Source of the DNA: Symsagittifera roscoffensis | Taxonomy: Eukaryota > Xenacoelomorpha > Acoela > Convolutidae | DNA length: 64,000 nt | Direction of reading: 5' to 3' | Assembly: GCF_963678635.1 (NCBI RefSeq) | Contig: NC_087069.1 | Location: 11,719,186-11,783,185, forward strand | Part shown: piece by piece, positions 55,044 to 64,000 of the stretch | Layout of the letters: each line of letters starts with the position of its first letter | How positions within the stretch are numbered: position 1 is the stretch's first letter | Translations under genes and position numbers: made by a program | The notes under the pieces: generated by a model | What the model was told of the DNA's origin: nothing | The model's database searches: none | Seen by the model: only the letters and a program-made list of their open reading frames with translations

Positions 55044-55050
55044 AAAATAC
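54971..55050 (-). CDS. mask: mask exon 1: start codon
   Basis: The ATG is at 55041-55043 in a good context (TTTTATGGCA), giving MAEDSKIANLDDANSTKNAL LKAA and one base. The exon is bounded by TTTCAG at 55051-55056 and GTAAAA at the donor. Seven untranslated bases precede the ATG, so the promoter and a 5'-UTR exon lie further right, not identified. Confidence 0.78.
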
Positions 55051-55056
55051 CTGAAA

Positions 55057-55800
55057 CAACAACCAGCGATTTACGCAAAGTCTGCGATGTTTCTATATGA
55101 CTTCAGGCGGAGAACGGTGTGTTATTAGTGAAGAGTCAACGAAAGCGTCAAGTAATGTCTCTGTCAAGCCAGTCGGCCACTTACAATTAGTTAGAAACTG
55201 AAAAACTGGAAATTAAATTTTTTGGCAAATTTAAGTTTTTGCACATTAATAAGACTTATTTTCCGGATAAACATTTTTTTTGAACAAATTCATCTATATA
55301 GAGCAGTGGCCTCAAATGAAGCAAAAGTACATGTTGGGGTAGATTTCCAGGATTTCTCCCCGAACTCGTTTAGCACTTCTCCAAGTTTTGATACAGTTTT
55401 GACAGTCGCATGCGATAAGATCATTTGTAATGCATAGACAAAAAAGAAAACTTAATTCAAAAAATATGGTCGCAATTTAAAAATCATTGGAATGTCATAC
55501 ATTAGGGAAAAGTAAAATTTAACACGAGTAGAAGTGAAGATATTAGATGGCTGTAGTTTTATATTTTTTAAAAGGTCAACTAAAATTGGGTCCTTCCGTC
55601 ATGCGACGGTCCGTGCACAGGTTGGATAGGACCATACACCAACAAACATCGGCAAAACTTATGCTTAAATGAAGTCGATTTTAAAGCATCCAGATATTTC
55701 TCAATTGAAATCTAATCTCCACGATTATAGCACTGAGGGATTGTCTATATTGTATGTATTTTTAAGTTTTTGTACCCCCTGAGGCAGAGAATTGCACTCC
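55057..55800. other. Upstream of mask exon 1, no firm gene
   Basis: Contains the 5' part of the mask transcription unit, but no exon or promoter could be fixed. A segment at about 55290-55437 is open in several frames (see findings). Confidence 0.35.
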
Positions 55801-55829
55801 TTAGAAGTGCAAAACTTACTTTGGTTCCT

Positions 55830-56480
55830 ATAAAGTTTTTTGTTGTAACAAGCGTCGGACGGAGCTGTAACATTCGCCTGGAAAGTACATAACGACGGAA
55901 AGTAAAACTATATCAAATAACGACTGATTAGCGTCACGAAAGAGCTTCACGTGCTTTTCACCGTCCCTAACAAAGCCAGTTCACAATGATCCCCATAACC
56001 TCGGGTCAAATAGTTGTTACTGCTTAAAGGCTATCAGGCGAGTCGCGCGAACTAACTTAGTGGCTTGTAAGATAGTGACCTCATGGCTGGTTCTCAGTAT
56101 CCCCAGACCACGAGGTCACTCCTAAAAAGGGGTTCGATACATTATCTTTATAACTTTACCATATTACTTTTGTTTTTGTACAGTAGAGAAAATCACCCTA
56201 TCCATCGGAGATGGATCGATCATTTCCGTAACCTTTAGCGTCTCATAGCCTGAAAGTGAAAATAGGTGTTATAATTTAATTGCAGGACATCTCTGCAAGC
56301 TAAAAGTTATTTAAACAACAGCTCGGGAATGTAACAGTCGCCATACTCAGGTCTCAAAATACCCTAAATACGCGAACGCCGTTAAAAACAGTGTCGGAAC
56401 AGTCTGTACAATTACTTTTCATTAGACAGTGGAACTTTGATCCATTTCAGATGGAACAACCTAAAACTCTCCTTACCTGA
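55830..56480 (+). repeat. Diverged third copy of the 0.9-kb repeat
   Basis: Shares scattered blocks, in order, with the copies at 60750 and 62320: CACGTGCTTTTCACCGTC against ctcgttttccactgtc, GTTACTGCTTAAAGGCTATCAGGC against gttaccacttctaggccatcagcc, GGTTCTCAGTATCCCCAGACC against ggggttgggatacccagtcaa, and TATCCATCGGAGATGGAT against aatccattcgagatggat. It is much more diverged than the other two. Confidence 0.5.
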
Positions 56481-56597
56481 ACATAACAATTACAAAACAC
56501 ACTCAAGAAAACTAAAATGGGTACTAACATACCAGCACACTCGAGAATTGGGGTAACTAAATTAATCAGCAAGTCTAGCCTTAAAGGTAATTAAGTT

Positions 56598-56736
56598 TTA
56601 TTTCAAGAAGTTTGTATTCAATGAATTCCAGCAAAGGAAATGAGCTTTGACTTCAGAATTGAGTTTTGGAACTGGACCATTGGGAGACCCCAGCTGTCCG
56701 CCTTTCCACTGAGGGTTCACTCTGGTCCACTTCTTA
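56598..56736 (-). CDS. Candidate terminal exon of an unknown gene
   Basis: A very strong 3' splice site on the - strand (a 24-base pyrimidine tract ending TTCTTCTCAG at 56737) is followed by an open frame of 45 codons: KKWTRVNPQWKGGQLGSPNG, PVPKLNSEVKAHFLCWNSLN and TNFLK, then TAA. An AATAAA overlaps the stop codon (56597-56602). No other frame is open. The family is not recognised. Its upstream exons would have to lie beyond the LINE, which would then sit in its last intron. The alternative is that it is LINE 3'-UTR. Confidence 0.35.
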
Positions 56737-56817
56737 CTGAGAAGAAAAAAGAGAAAAAAAGTTTAATTTGAACAACTCAAATGAGATAAATGAGTTTTTA
56801 AAGTAAAACTATACTGT

Positions 56818-59457
56818 TCACTGTCTATGAAGGATTTTCACCAACCGCGTTCTAGTTTGTAGATCCTTGATATACGAGCAGTTGTCTAGCAGGTGGTTGT
56901 AGTTATCAGCCGTAGATTCGCAATATTTACAATCACATGAGCAGTCCGGTTTGTAGCAGCGTTCAGTCTTACAAATCGCGTTATGTAGGCCGTTGTTATA
57001 GTAGCTGGCTATGGCTCTGCGCGTTTGCCCAGTTGATTTTTCGATGTTCAGAAAGTCGTTTTCAAAAATGTGATGTAGCAGTCGGCTAGTAGACGCATAT
57101 TTGGATAACCCAGACCAGCGTTTCCAGAAGTACCCTGCAACTGGTTTCGCGTGCTCTAAACTGTCTGTAAAAATGCTGCAACCGTAATTAGCCGATGGCA
57201 GACTAACACTCATGAATAGTCTGTGTGCATGCTGGAGCTGTAGTTTTTGAATATTGACTTTTGCAAACAAGGCGTTGATGTTGTTTATACCTTTTCTTAG
57301 TCTTTCATTCAAGTGGGCGGTTTTCTTGTTGGTGGCCGTCAGAATAAACCCCAAGTATTCGAAGGAGTTGGTGAATTCAATGTCTTCTCCCATGTAGTAG
57401 ATGCGATCTGTACTCTTCAATCTGCCTCCGCGGCGAAATTTTATGACTTTTGTTTTACCGACATTAACGTTCATGTTGTTGTTTTTACAGTAAATACCGA
57501 GCTTGTAAAGGGCCAACTGGATGTCAAACGGTGATGATGAAGTGATTACTACATCGTCTGCATAGAATATGCAGAAACACTTACACTGAACAAAAATTTC
57601 TGCCAAATCAGCAATAAACAGGGAAAACAAAAGAGGAGAGAGTTTGTCTCTTTGTGGTAGACCAAGCCGCTGGAGTATCGGGGAAGATAGATAACCATCA
57701 TTAACGACATGTACCATGTTGTGACGTAGGATATCATGTAGGACGAGCAGAAAATTGTTGGATACACCCATCTTCGCCAATTTTTGTAATAAAGTAGAGC
57801 GATCAATGCTGTCGAAAGCCTTACGGAAATCGATGAAGCACGCATAGAGGTGGCCATTTGTTGCGATTGATGTGTCAATGTTCTCCCTGAGAATTCTAAT
57901 AGCCTGAATGGTTGATCTACCTCTACGGAAGCCATACTGGACGTCAGGAATTTTTGCATGCTGTTCGCACCAAGTGGCTAGCCCGTTGTGGAGTATCGAT
58001 GTATAACATTTATATATACAGTTTAGGAGGGCTATGCCCCGGTAGCAATCCGGATCTTTTTTGCTGCCTTTTCCTTTGTAAAGCGGTATCAGATTTGACA
58101 CTCGCCAGGCATCGAGAATGGCTTTTGAGTCAAAACAGACCTGGAACAGCGTAAAAATATGCAAATAAAGGAGACCAAAACTTTGTTTCAAAAAATCACC
58201 GGTAATCATATCAGGTCCTGGAGCTTTGTTGTTGGCTTGTCTTGATATTGCTTGTGTAACTTCTGGTAGAGAAACTGGGCGGTCCAGGTCGTCGTAGTAG
58301 TCGCATGAACTGGGTTCTTCTGGGAAGCTAACGTCTCTCTCGCCTTGGAATAAGGCTTCAAAATGAGTAATCCACACGTCTTGTTGTACTTGAGATGGCA
58401 TGTTGGGGCGTTTCTTGCTACTCAAAATGCTCCAAAACTTGGATCGGTCAGCTTCTGCTGTGATAATAATAGTTTCTTTTCGATCTTTCTCGTGTGCTGT
58501 GCGTTTTTTTCTGCATAGCGCCTTGAAAGACCGTTTCGCTTGAGAGTAGCTCCCCAAATTGCTTTCCCCAGTATTTGTTAGGTACCATTGTAGTTTCAAA
58601 ATTTTGTGCGCTTGGTAGCAGTGCCTGTCGAACCACGGCTTTGAATGTCTCTTCTTGCTTGGTCTCGAGATGTTGTAGCTTAATTTAAGGAAATGAGAGT
58701 AGCAATTATTTGAATCTGACAGGTTGTCATACATGACAAGTTGATGCTGTTCGTAGGTGTTAGGGTCGAAGAGGAGGGCGTGCTGTTTCTTCTTGTCGAC
58801 TTTCCCGGCATGAAAAACTATTCTGCAGGAAAAAATCTGATGTTTTGTCTGAAACATCTGTTGCGTAGCCTGAATTGTTGCTGTTATATTTTTTGCAAAG
58901 AAAAGATCAATCGTACTCGAGCCATTGTGGGAATAATAAATGCGATTTTCTAGAGAGTTGATGCAGTGAAGGCCAGCAAATTGTAGGTTTTCACATAGAA
59001 TCTCACCCCGTACGTGATCACCATCAACGCGACAGTTGAAATCGCCACCGAGTAGGATTTTTGCACAGGTGGGCACTGTGTCTAGGAATTGAAAGATGTC
59101 AAGAAGAATATCATCAACGCAGGTGTTCGGTGGGTAGTAGCAAACAATGATGTTAAGTAAGTTAACAGATACACACAGCATATTTTCATTTTTATAGACC
59201 TCGGTGCTTCTGCAGTCTAGGCTCTTGCTGACGCAAATAGATAAGCCTCCCATAGGCCGTCCTCTCTGTGGCTTCACGGCTTCGGCAAAGTAACAGTAAA
59301 GACCTGGTAAAAGGCAAGATATGTCATGTGTAGCTAGCGTTTCTGTTAGTAGTAATAAATCCGTGTCGAGTTCATTGTTTGTCAGTAGTGGAATGTTTGT
59401 CTTAGCACCTTCTATGTTCCACAGAATTACTTTCAGCTCTTCTGTGTTAGGTTTCAT
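56818..59457 (-). CDS. LINE ORF2: endonuclease and reverse transcriptase
   Basis: 879 residues. Residues 1-235 are an APE-type endonuclease: ILWNIEGA at the start, LTET near 37, GGDFNCRVD at 137-145. Residues about 400-680 are the reverse transcriptase: KAPGPDMITGDFLK at 411, IPLYKGKGSKKDPDCYRGIA near 457, CFIDFRKAFDSIDR (motif A), GLPQRDKLSPLLFSLF and FYADDVVI with the catalytic YADD at 632-635. The C-terminus has a Cys/His cluster (CDCKYCESTADNYNHLLDNC) typical of CR1/Jockey-group elements. It nicks the target and copies the element RNA there. Odd: PQR replaces the usual PQG of motif B. Confidence 0.95.
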   Translation of the reverse strand: MKPNTEELKVILWNIEGAKTNIPLLTNNELDTDLLLLTETLATHDISCLLPGLYCYFAEAVKPQRGRPMGGLSICVSKSLDCRSTEVYKNENMLCVSVNLLNIIVCYYPPNTCVDDILLDIFQFLDTVPTCAKILLGGDFNCRVDGDHVRGEILCENLQFAGLHCINSLENRIYYSHNGSSTIDLFFAKNITATIQATQQMFQTKHQIFSCRIVFHAGKVDKKKQHALLFDPNTYEQHQLVMYDNLSDSNNCYSHFLKLSYNISRPSKKRHSKPWFDRHCYQAHKILKLQWYLTNTGESNLGSYSQAKRSFKALCRKKRTAHEKDRKETIIITAEADRSKFWSILSSKKRPNMPSQVQQDVWITHFEALFQGERDVSFPEEPSSCDYYDDLDRPVSLPEVTQAISRQANNKAPGPDMITGDFLKQSFGLLYLHIFTLFQVCFDSKAILDAWRVSNLIPLYKGKGSKKDPDCYRGIALLNCIYKCYTSILHNGLATWCEQHAKIPDVQYGFRRGRSTIQAIRILRENIDTSIATNGHLYACFIDFRKAFDSIDRSTLLQKLAKMGVSNNFLLVLHDILRHNMVHVVNDGYLSSPILQRLGLPQRDKLSPLLFSLFIADLAEIFVQCKCFCIFYADDVVITSSSPFDIQLALYKLGIYCKNNNMNVNVGKTKVIKFRRGGRLKSTDRIYYMGEDIEFTNSFEYLGFILTATNKKTAHLNERLRKGINNINALFAKVNIQKLQLQHAHRLFMSVSLPSANYGCSIFTDSLEHAKPVAGYFWKRWSGLSKYASTSRLLHHIFENDFLNIEKSTGQTRRAIASYYNNGLHNAICKTERCYKPDCSCDCKYCESTADNYNHLLDNCSYIKDLQTRTRLVKILHRQ

Positions 59458-59469
59458 TGACTGCTGTAG

Positions 59470-60147
59470 TCATATTGAAACCACCATATTGTTTCTGATA
59501 ATCCATGTTTTTTCCGAGTCAGTCTCTCTCTTGCTTCTCAGCTCTTGTCGTAGCTCATACTGCTGTGCTTGTTCGGCTTTTGTATAGTCAGGGTTGATAA
59601 ATACTCCCTTAAATTCATCACAATCGTTCAATTTTTTGCTACTTTTCAGTAGTTTTAGACGTGTTATGGCGTCTTTGAACGTAACGATGAGGAGCGGATT
59701 CGCATTGGCGTTGTTTTTCTTCTTGATTCGGCGTGTTGTAAATTCGTCTTCTTCAAGTGTGACAGAAACCGCACTGGCTAGATCTGTTAGCATCTCTTTG
59801 TCGGTTTGATCTTTGTCGGCTTTCAAACCACGGATAACAAGGTTGTTTGATTTTTCCGTTTGTTGTTTTTCTTCCGCTTTAACCTGTTCAACAATGGTGG
59901 CGCAGAGACTGCTGTTTTTCATATTCTTCGTAATTTCGACGTAAGAGGGTTCAGTCTTCGTTTCATGATGCACTTTCAGTTCTGCTAGTCTTTTTGTGGC
60001 ACAAAAACCACAAAGAAAGTCTGCTTTTTCTAGAGTTGCAACGGCGATAGTTTTTGGCAATAAAACTGTTGTCCATATATCACAGCCGTCGCTGGAGCAC
60101 CCTATTTCTTTCTTTATGTAGTTGTTGGAATCTCGTCTTGTAATCAT
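59470..60147 (-). CDS. LINE ORF1: RNA-binding protein with a Cys-rich start
   Basis: 225 residues. The N-terminus has a partial PHD-like cysteine pattern (GCSSDGCDIW at 16-25, FLCGFC at 44-49), as in ORF1 proteins of several CR1-group LINEs. The middle has an RRM-like segment beginning NNLVIRGL and continuing to LLIVTFKDAITRLKLL; the end is basic (YELRQELRSKRE). It would coat the element RNA and aid strand transfer. The stop lies 12 bases before the ORF2 ATG, suggesting reinitiation. Confidence 0.85.
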   Translation of the reverse strand: MITRRDSNNYIKKEIGCSSDGCDIWTTVLLPKTIAVATLEKADFLCGFCATKRLAELKVHHETKTEPSYVEITKNMKNSSLCATIVEQVKAEEKQQTEKSNNLVIRGLKADKDQTDKEMLTDLASAVSVTLEEDEFTTRRIKKKNNANANPLLIVTFKDAITRLKLLKSSKKLNDCDEFKGVFINPDYTKAEQAQQYELRQELRSKRETDSEKTWIIRNNMVVSI

Positions 60148-60750
60148 TGTCCCAGATGCTGGTGATGATCAAGATCAATCGTACTATTACTTATCGATTT
60201 AATAAGTTTATCACAACAATTATCCACTTCCTACTTGTGTCTGCTTTGTTCGCAATCACTCTGCCTCCTGTTCATGATAGGACAGGTATACTCTAGTGTG
60301 AATTTTGGCTGGAAATGGCGAATAGCAATTTCCCGCTGCTTTTTTCAATTACTTTCCCGCGCTTGTAATTCGGTTGTTCTGATCTTGTATTTCTGAGATT
60401 TTCAGTTGTCGCAAGAAAGTTGAGCATGACAGGCTCAATTCCAATTTTTGAAAAGTTCCATTTCACCCCAAAATTACGTTGTCAAACTTCCAAATTTGAC
60501 CGACTGGCACAGAACAATAATCCGGACCCCTCCGGTTCCTTCGATTTTCTTCTTTTGCAGTCTTCACTTTTGGCTTTCCCGCTCGGTTCAACCCTTTCGG
60601 TAACAATTGATTTAGCAGAATCGTTACAATTCGGGAGGCTTCTTGTTTTCTTGATAATTCTATCTCCTGATGTCGTCGCAATTTTTTCTCGCTCTCTGTG
60701 ATTGTGTCTCTGCAAGCGAAAATCACGGTTTTTTTACTCGGTTCAAAGTG
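60148..60750 (-). other. Probable LINE 5' UTR
   Basis: Sequence directly upstream of ORF1 with higher GC than its surroundings. A 87-codon - strand frame at 60463-60726 (KQEASRIVTILLNQLLPKGL) has protein-like composition but no recognisable domain; it may be part of the LINE leader. Confidence 0.35.
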
Positions 60751-61690
60751 ACCCTCTCAATCCGTTCTTTTTGTCAAGAAGGACCGCTAATCGCAGGAAC
60801 TGCTTTTTCGTGCATTCGAACCTCTTTTGATAAAACTCGTAATGAAGAACCATTTTCTGGCGGAACTCTGTTCGAATGACACAAGCGTGAAAAAGTACCT
60901 ATTGGCGACTGGCTGACGTCAATTACAATAATCCTACTCGTTTTCCACTGTCTCGACCTAGCCAGTTTTTTTTCTGGTCTAAAAAGGGCTAAGTGCTATG
61001 TTACCACTTCTAGGCCATCAGCCATACAACTTTTGATCAGCTTTCGCTTACGTGCAAAAATAGCCACATAGCTGGGGTTGGGATACCCAGTCAACATGAT
61101 TATTATTGAAAACACGTATTGATATCCACAATTTGATATGTTTTTACTGACAGATATTTATCAAATCCATTCGAGATGGATTGACTCTTTCTCGACTCTA
61201 ACTGCTCATGCTCTGGAAATATGAAAACAAAATTGGGGTGAATTAAATGCGTTCAGGGCATTACAGCAGCTATAATATATCGTTCATGTTTTCTAGCAGT
61301 CTCTGGCCACCGGACCTCTGACTCCGTACTCTCCCGGAGATAACTTTGTTATCTCCCAATCTATGATGCACGGGAGGTTGGGATCCGTCCCGAAGGTCCC
61401 ATTGGACCTTCCGTTTCCACAATATTCTTCTGATAAGAAGCCCCGTTTTTCTTCCATCTTTCAATCTTCTTTTTCGACTAACTTTTGAAATTCGGCTGTC
61501 CTGTTTTTCTGTATAATTTAAGTCAAAATGGCCGTTTTTGTTTTTTTCCCCAGAAATGTCCCAGTCCGAATCGAAATTCTAAAAATTTGAAATTCTGGAA
61601 CATTCTGAGCCTCTTTTTTTCTCGGACTTCGATCATAGCGCCTTTAATATTGTTCTCAGCATACGTTTTGCTCCAGGTCAGATGGTAAGA
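60750..61690. repeat. 0.9-kb repeat, copy 2
   Basis: Direct repeat of 62320-63240, offset about 1,548 bases, about 87% alike by eye. Marks in order: AGGACCGCTAATCGCAGGAA, CACAAGCGTGAAAAAGTACC, GGTTGGGATACCCAGTCAA, AATCCATTCGAGATGGATTG, TGATGCACGGGAGGTTGG, TCCCATTGGACCTTCCG and ATTCGGCTGTCCTGTTTTTC. Confidence 0.85.
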
Positions 61691-62116
61691 CCGCCTTTTT
61701 TTCGCTCTCTGTCGTACAAGACATCTCAGCTACACGCTTCATAGCTGTAGTGACATCGTTTCAATCAGTCAGAAATGCTCTCTTTTATGCACCCGGTCCT
61801 ATATCCAACTGAATTGACTGATAAAGTTCCGTGTTTCTCGACCTATGACGCATCGCGCGCTTACATATTCATGACGTCATCACAGCACGGAACCAAGTCA
61901 TCAATCTCTGTCTCATCCATACCATTTCAAATGCTTTCGGTATCTTTGGAAACTTACAGGTGGTTTTAAAAAAGTCCAACTCGTTGTTGAAGTTCACGCT
62001 GTTTAGCTGTTTAGGTGTAGGTATATCCATTTCCTGCTCACTCGTTCCAGCATTGGCTTCCAACCACCTCACCGCGATCATGGCACTGACTACAAGAACC
62101 GATACGGGTTGGGCTT

Positions 62117-62165
62117 GGTTGCCCAATCCCGTGGTTGGGCAATCCCGTGGTTGGGCGATACGCCG
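62117..62165 (+). repeat. 16-bp tandem repeat, three copies
   Basis: GGTTGCCCAATCCCGT, GGTTGGGCAATCCCGT and a degenerate third GGTTGGGCGATACGCCGT. The unit is partly self-complementary (TTGCCCAA, TTGGGCAA). Confidence 0.75.
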
Positions 62166-62319
62166 TTTGGGGTATCGTTTTCTGACTCGAAAAACCTTTT
62201 TGTGATGATGAGTTGTGTACTTAGAGTTCACATGTAAGCGCGCAGATGTAGATCTAAAATGTAATTGGTTGTCGCCTGTTTTGCCGCAAATGTAAAAACA
62301 ATATAGTCCCGCCATTCAA

Positions 62320-63240
62320 GCCCGAAAAAGACCGCTAATAACAGGAACTGCTTTTTCGTGCAGTCGAACCTCTTTTGATAAAATTCGTTTTGAAGAACCA
62401 TTTTCTGGCGGAATTCTGTTTGAATGGCACAAGCGTGAAAAAGTACCTATTGACAAAGGGCTGACGTCAGTTACCTTAATCCTACTCGTTTTCCACTGTC
62501 TCGACCTAGCTAGTTGTTTTTCTGGCCTGATAAGGGCTAAGTACTTTGTTACCACTTTTAGGCCATCAGCCATACAACTTTTGACCAGCTTTCGATAACG
62601 TGCATAAATAACCACATAGCTGGGGTTGGGATACCCAGTCAAACAGATTGTTATTGAAAACACGGATTGATAACCACAATTTGATATGCTTTTACTGACA
62701 GATATATACCAAATCCATTCGAGATGGATTGACTCTTTCCTCGACTCTGATATATGAAATCAATATTGGGGTAAATTAAATGCGTTCAGGGCATTACAGC
62801 AGCTAAAATATATCGTTCACAATTTCTAACAGTCTCTGGCACCGGACGTATGACTCCGTACTCTCCCTGAAATTACGGCGTTATCTCCCAATCTCTGATG
62901 CACGGGAGGTTGGATCCGTCCCAAATGTCCCATTGGACCTTCCGTACCCACAAACTTTTTCTGATAAGCGCCTTGTGAAGTCTTCGTGTCACGATAAGAA
63001 GTCCCGTTTTTCTTCTATCTTTCAATCTTCTTATTCAACTAACCGTCGTCTTGAAATTCGGCTGTCCTGTTTTTCTGTATAATTTCTGTCAAAAAGGCCG
63101 TTTTTGACTTTTTCCAGAAAAGTCCCAGTCGGAATCGAAATTCTGAAAATTTGAAATTCTGGAACATTCTGAGCCTCTTTTCTACTCGGACTTCCATCAT
63201 AACGCCTTTAATATTGCTCTCAGCGTGCGTCGGAAGGTTC
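62320..63240. repeat. 0.9-kb repeat, copy 3
   Basis: Same order of marks as copy 2. It holds a 115-codon - strand frame (62316-62663: CLTGYPNPSYVVIYARYRKL..., FSRLCHSNRIPPENGSS...) that copy 2 retains except for one stop. The sequence after 63240 no longer matches. Confidence 0.85.
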
Positions 63241-63875
63241 AACTGTGACAGTCCGCGGACTGGCGCATACTCTCCGGAAATTCTCTTCAGTTTCCCCAAT
63301 GAACTCAAAACTCCGGGTTATGTTCAAGTGGTGATCAAGTGTTCTTTAAAAAATTTACAAACCGCACCAGAAATTAAATTTTTTCTACCTTACGTTAACT
63401 CACCACGTGTCAAAAATGGCATCATACTACAACTCACTACGTCCTTATATTTTCAACAAATATGCACCATGAGTAGTGTTCTAGATAAAATTTATTTTCT
63501 GACCACTTACGTCCATCTATCTTTAATTTTTTTTCGCTCTGGCTTGTTTGAAAAGCCTTGGGACGTGGCACGGCCATGCACCCGTTGAAATTACCTCAAA
63601 TTGATCACCAAGTGTAACGGTTTATACATGCTGTTGCCCTAAATATTAAAAAAAAAAGAAACTCTGTGGCTAGGAAAAACAATGAGATACCCACTCTGCT
63701 CGAGCGAGCAATCCAAACTATACCAAGTCGCCACAAAGTGAAGATTTGTCCGCTGCAGGTTAAAAACTTCAGTCGGGTTTAAATAAGTTAGTATACTTAT
63801 TATTCACCTGTATAAATAAATAATAACAAACTAAACTTTTCATTGTATACCATTAATTTTAAATAACAAAATACA
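63241..63875. other. No gene recognised
   Basis: Open stretches here (for example on the + strand to 63588) are short and lack domain character or splice partners. Confidence 0.4.
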
Positions 63876-63877
63876 AG

Positions 63878-63965
63878 TGTTTCAATATCGGGTCTGACCA
63901 GGTTCTAACCAAAACAAAAAGTTTGAAGTTTTCAAATCACCAAGCTTAGTTGGCCAGGCTAAGTT
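63878..63965 (-). repeat. Partial SINE-A-like head
   Basis: On the - strand ACTTAGCCTGGCCAACTAAG (A-box-like) and GGTTAGAACCTGGTCAGACC (degenerate B box followed by the CCTGGTCAGA mark typical of SINE-A copies). Confidence 0.4.
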
Positions 63966-64000
63966 TTCACACACAATGACAATTCAGTTTCTTATCTCTA

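Larger units (their letters stand above)
56818..60147 (-). mobile_element. CR1-like non-LTR retrotransposon (LINE) with both ORFs open
   Basis: Two long frames on the - strand, separated by 12 bases: ORF1 (225 codons) and ORF2 (879 codons). Neither has an internal stop, so this is a young or recently active copy. The 5' UTR would lie above 60147 and the 3' end between 56.76 and 56.82 kb or further left. No target-site duplication was recognised. Confidence 0.9.

Noticed and set aside
62316..62663. 115-codon frame as a real gene
   Set aside because: The sister copy has a stop and roughly as much amino-acid as nucleotide change, which fits drift. No domain is recognised. It is kept as a finding, not as a gene.

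Overview
The window is animal nuclear DNA: AT-rich, with spliced genes, a CR1-like LINE, a decayed Ty3/gypsy element and several tRNA-derived repeat families. The standard code fits every exon read. The species cannot be named from the sequence; a non-vertebrate metazoan is likely.

Two genes face each other tail to tail. (1) On the + strand, positions 1-6935 hold the last three exons of a single-pass membrane protein: an extracellular end, one transmembrane helix, a Lys/Arg stop-transfer block and a 66-residue tail with a PPxY motif. Its last intron (198-6732) carries a gypsy retrotransposon in antisense. (2) On the - strand, 55043-13224 hold a complete-looking orthologue of MASK/ANKHD1/ANKRD17. 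I placed 28 coding exons and one candidate 28-nt microexon. All neighbouring exons join in matching phase, giving about 3,061 codons. The order is N-terminus, ankyrin block 1 (about 14 repeats), coiled coil, Ser/Gln-rich linker, ankyrin block 2 (10 repeats), basic/acidic linker, KH domain, a long Ser/Gly/Gln/Asn-rich tail and a short conserved C-terminus.

The most unusual part is mask intron 7 (36258-51882). It is filled by about 4.7 direct tandem copies of a roughly 3.1-kb unit. Each unit has two halves of the same design: a short hairpin start, a run of degenerate monomers of about 185 bp, a spacer, and a tRNA-like SINE head with A and B boxes on the - strand. A solo half-element of the same design lies in the opposite orientation at 8880-10925, and solo SINE parts lie at 13785-14000 and 15340-15560. 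I read this as an apparently undescribed composite, non-autonomous, tRNA-headed repeat that has been amplified into a satellite-like array inside a conserved gene.

Other repeats include a 1.3-kb foldback in mask intron 21, a roughly 450-bp family in several introns, a short palindrome family, and a 30-bp minisatellite. To the right of mask (56.6-63.3 kb) lies a two-ORF LINE with both frames open on the - strand, next to copies of a 0.9-kb repeat. A candidate terminal exon of a further - strand gene lies just beyond the LINE 3' end. All exon calls rest on reading frame, splice motifs, phase and family knowledge only; no alignment or transcript was available.
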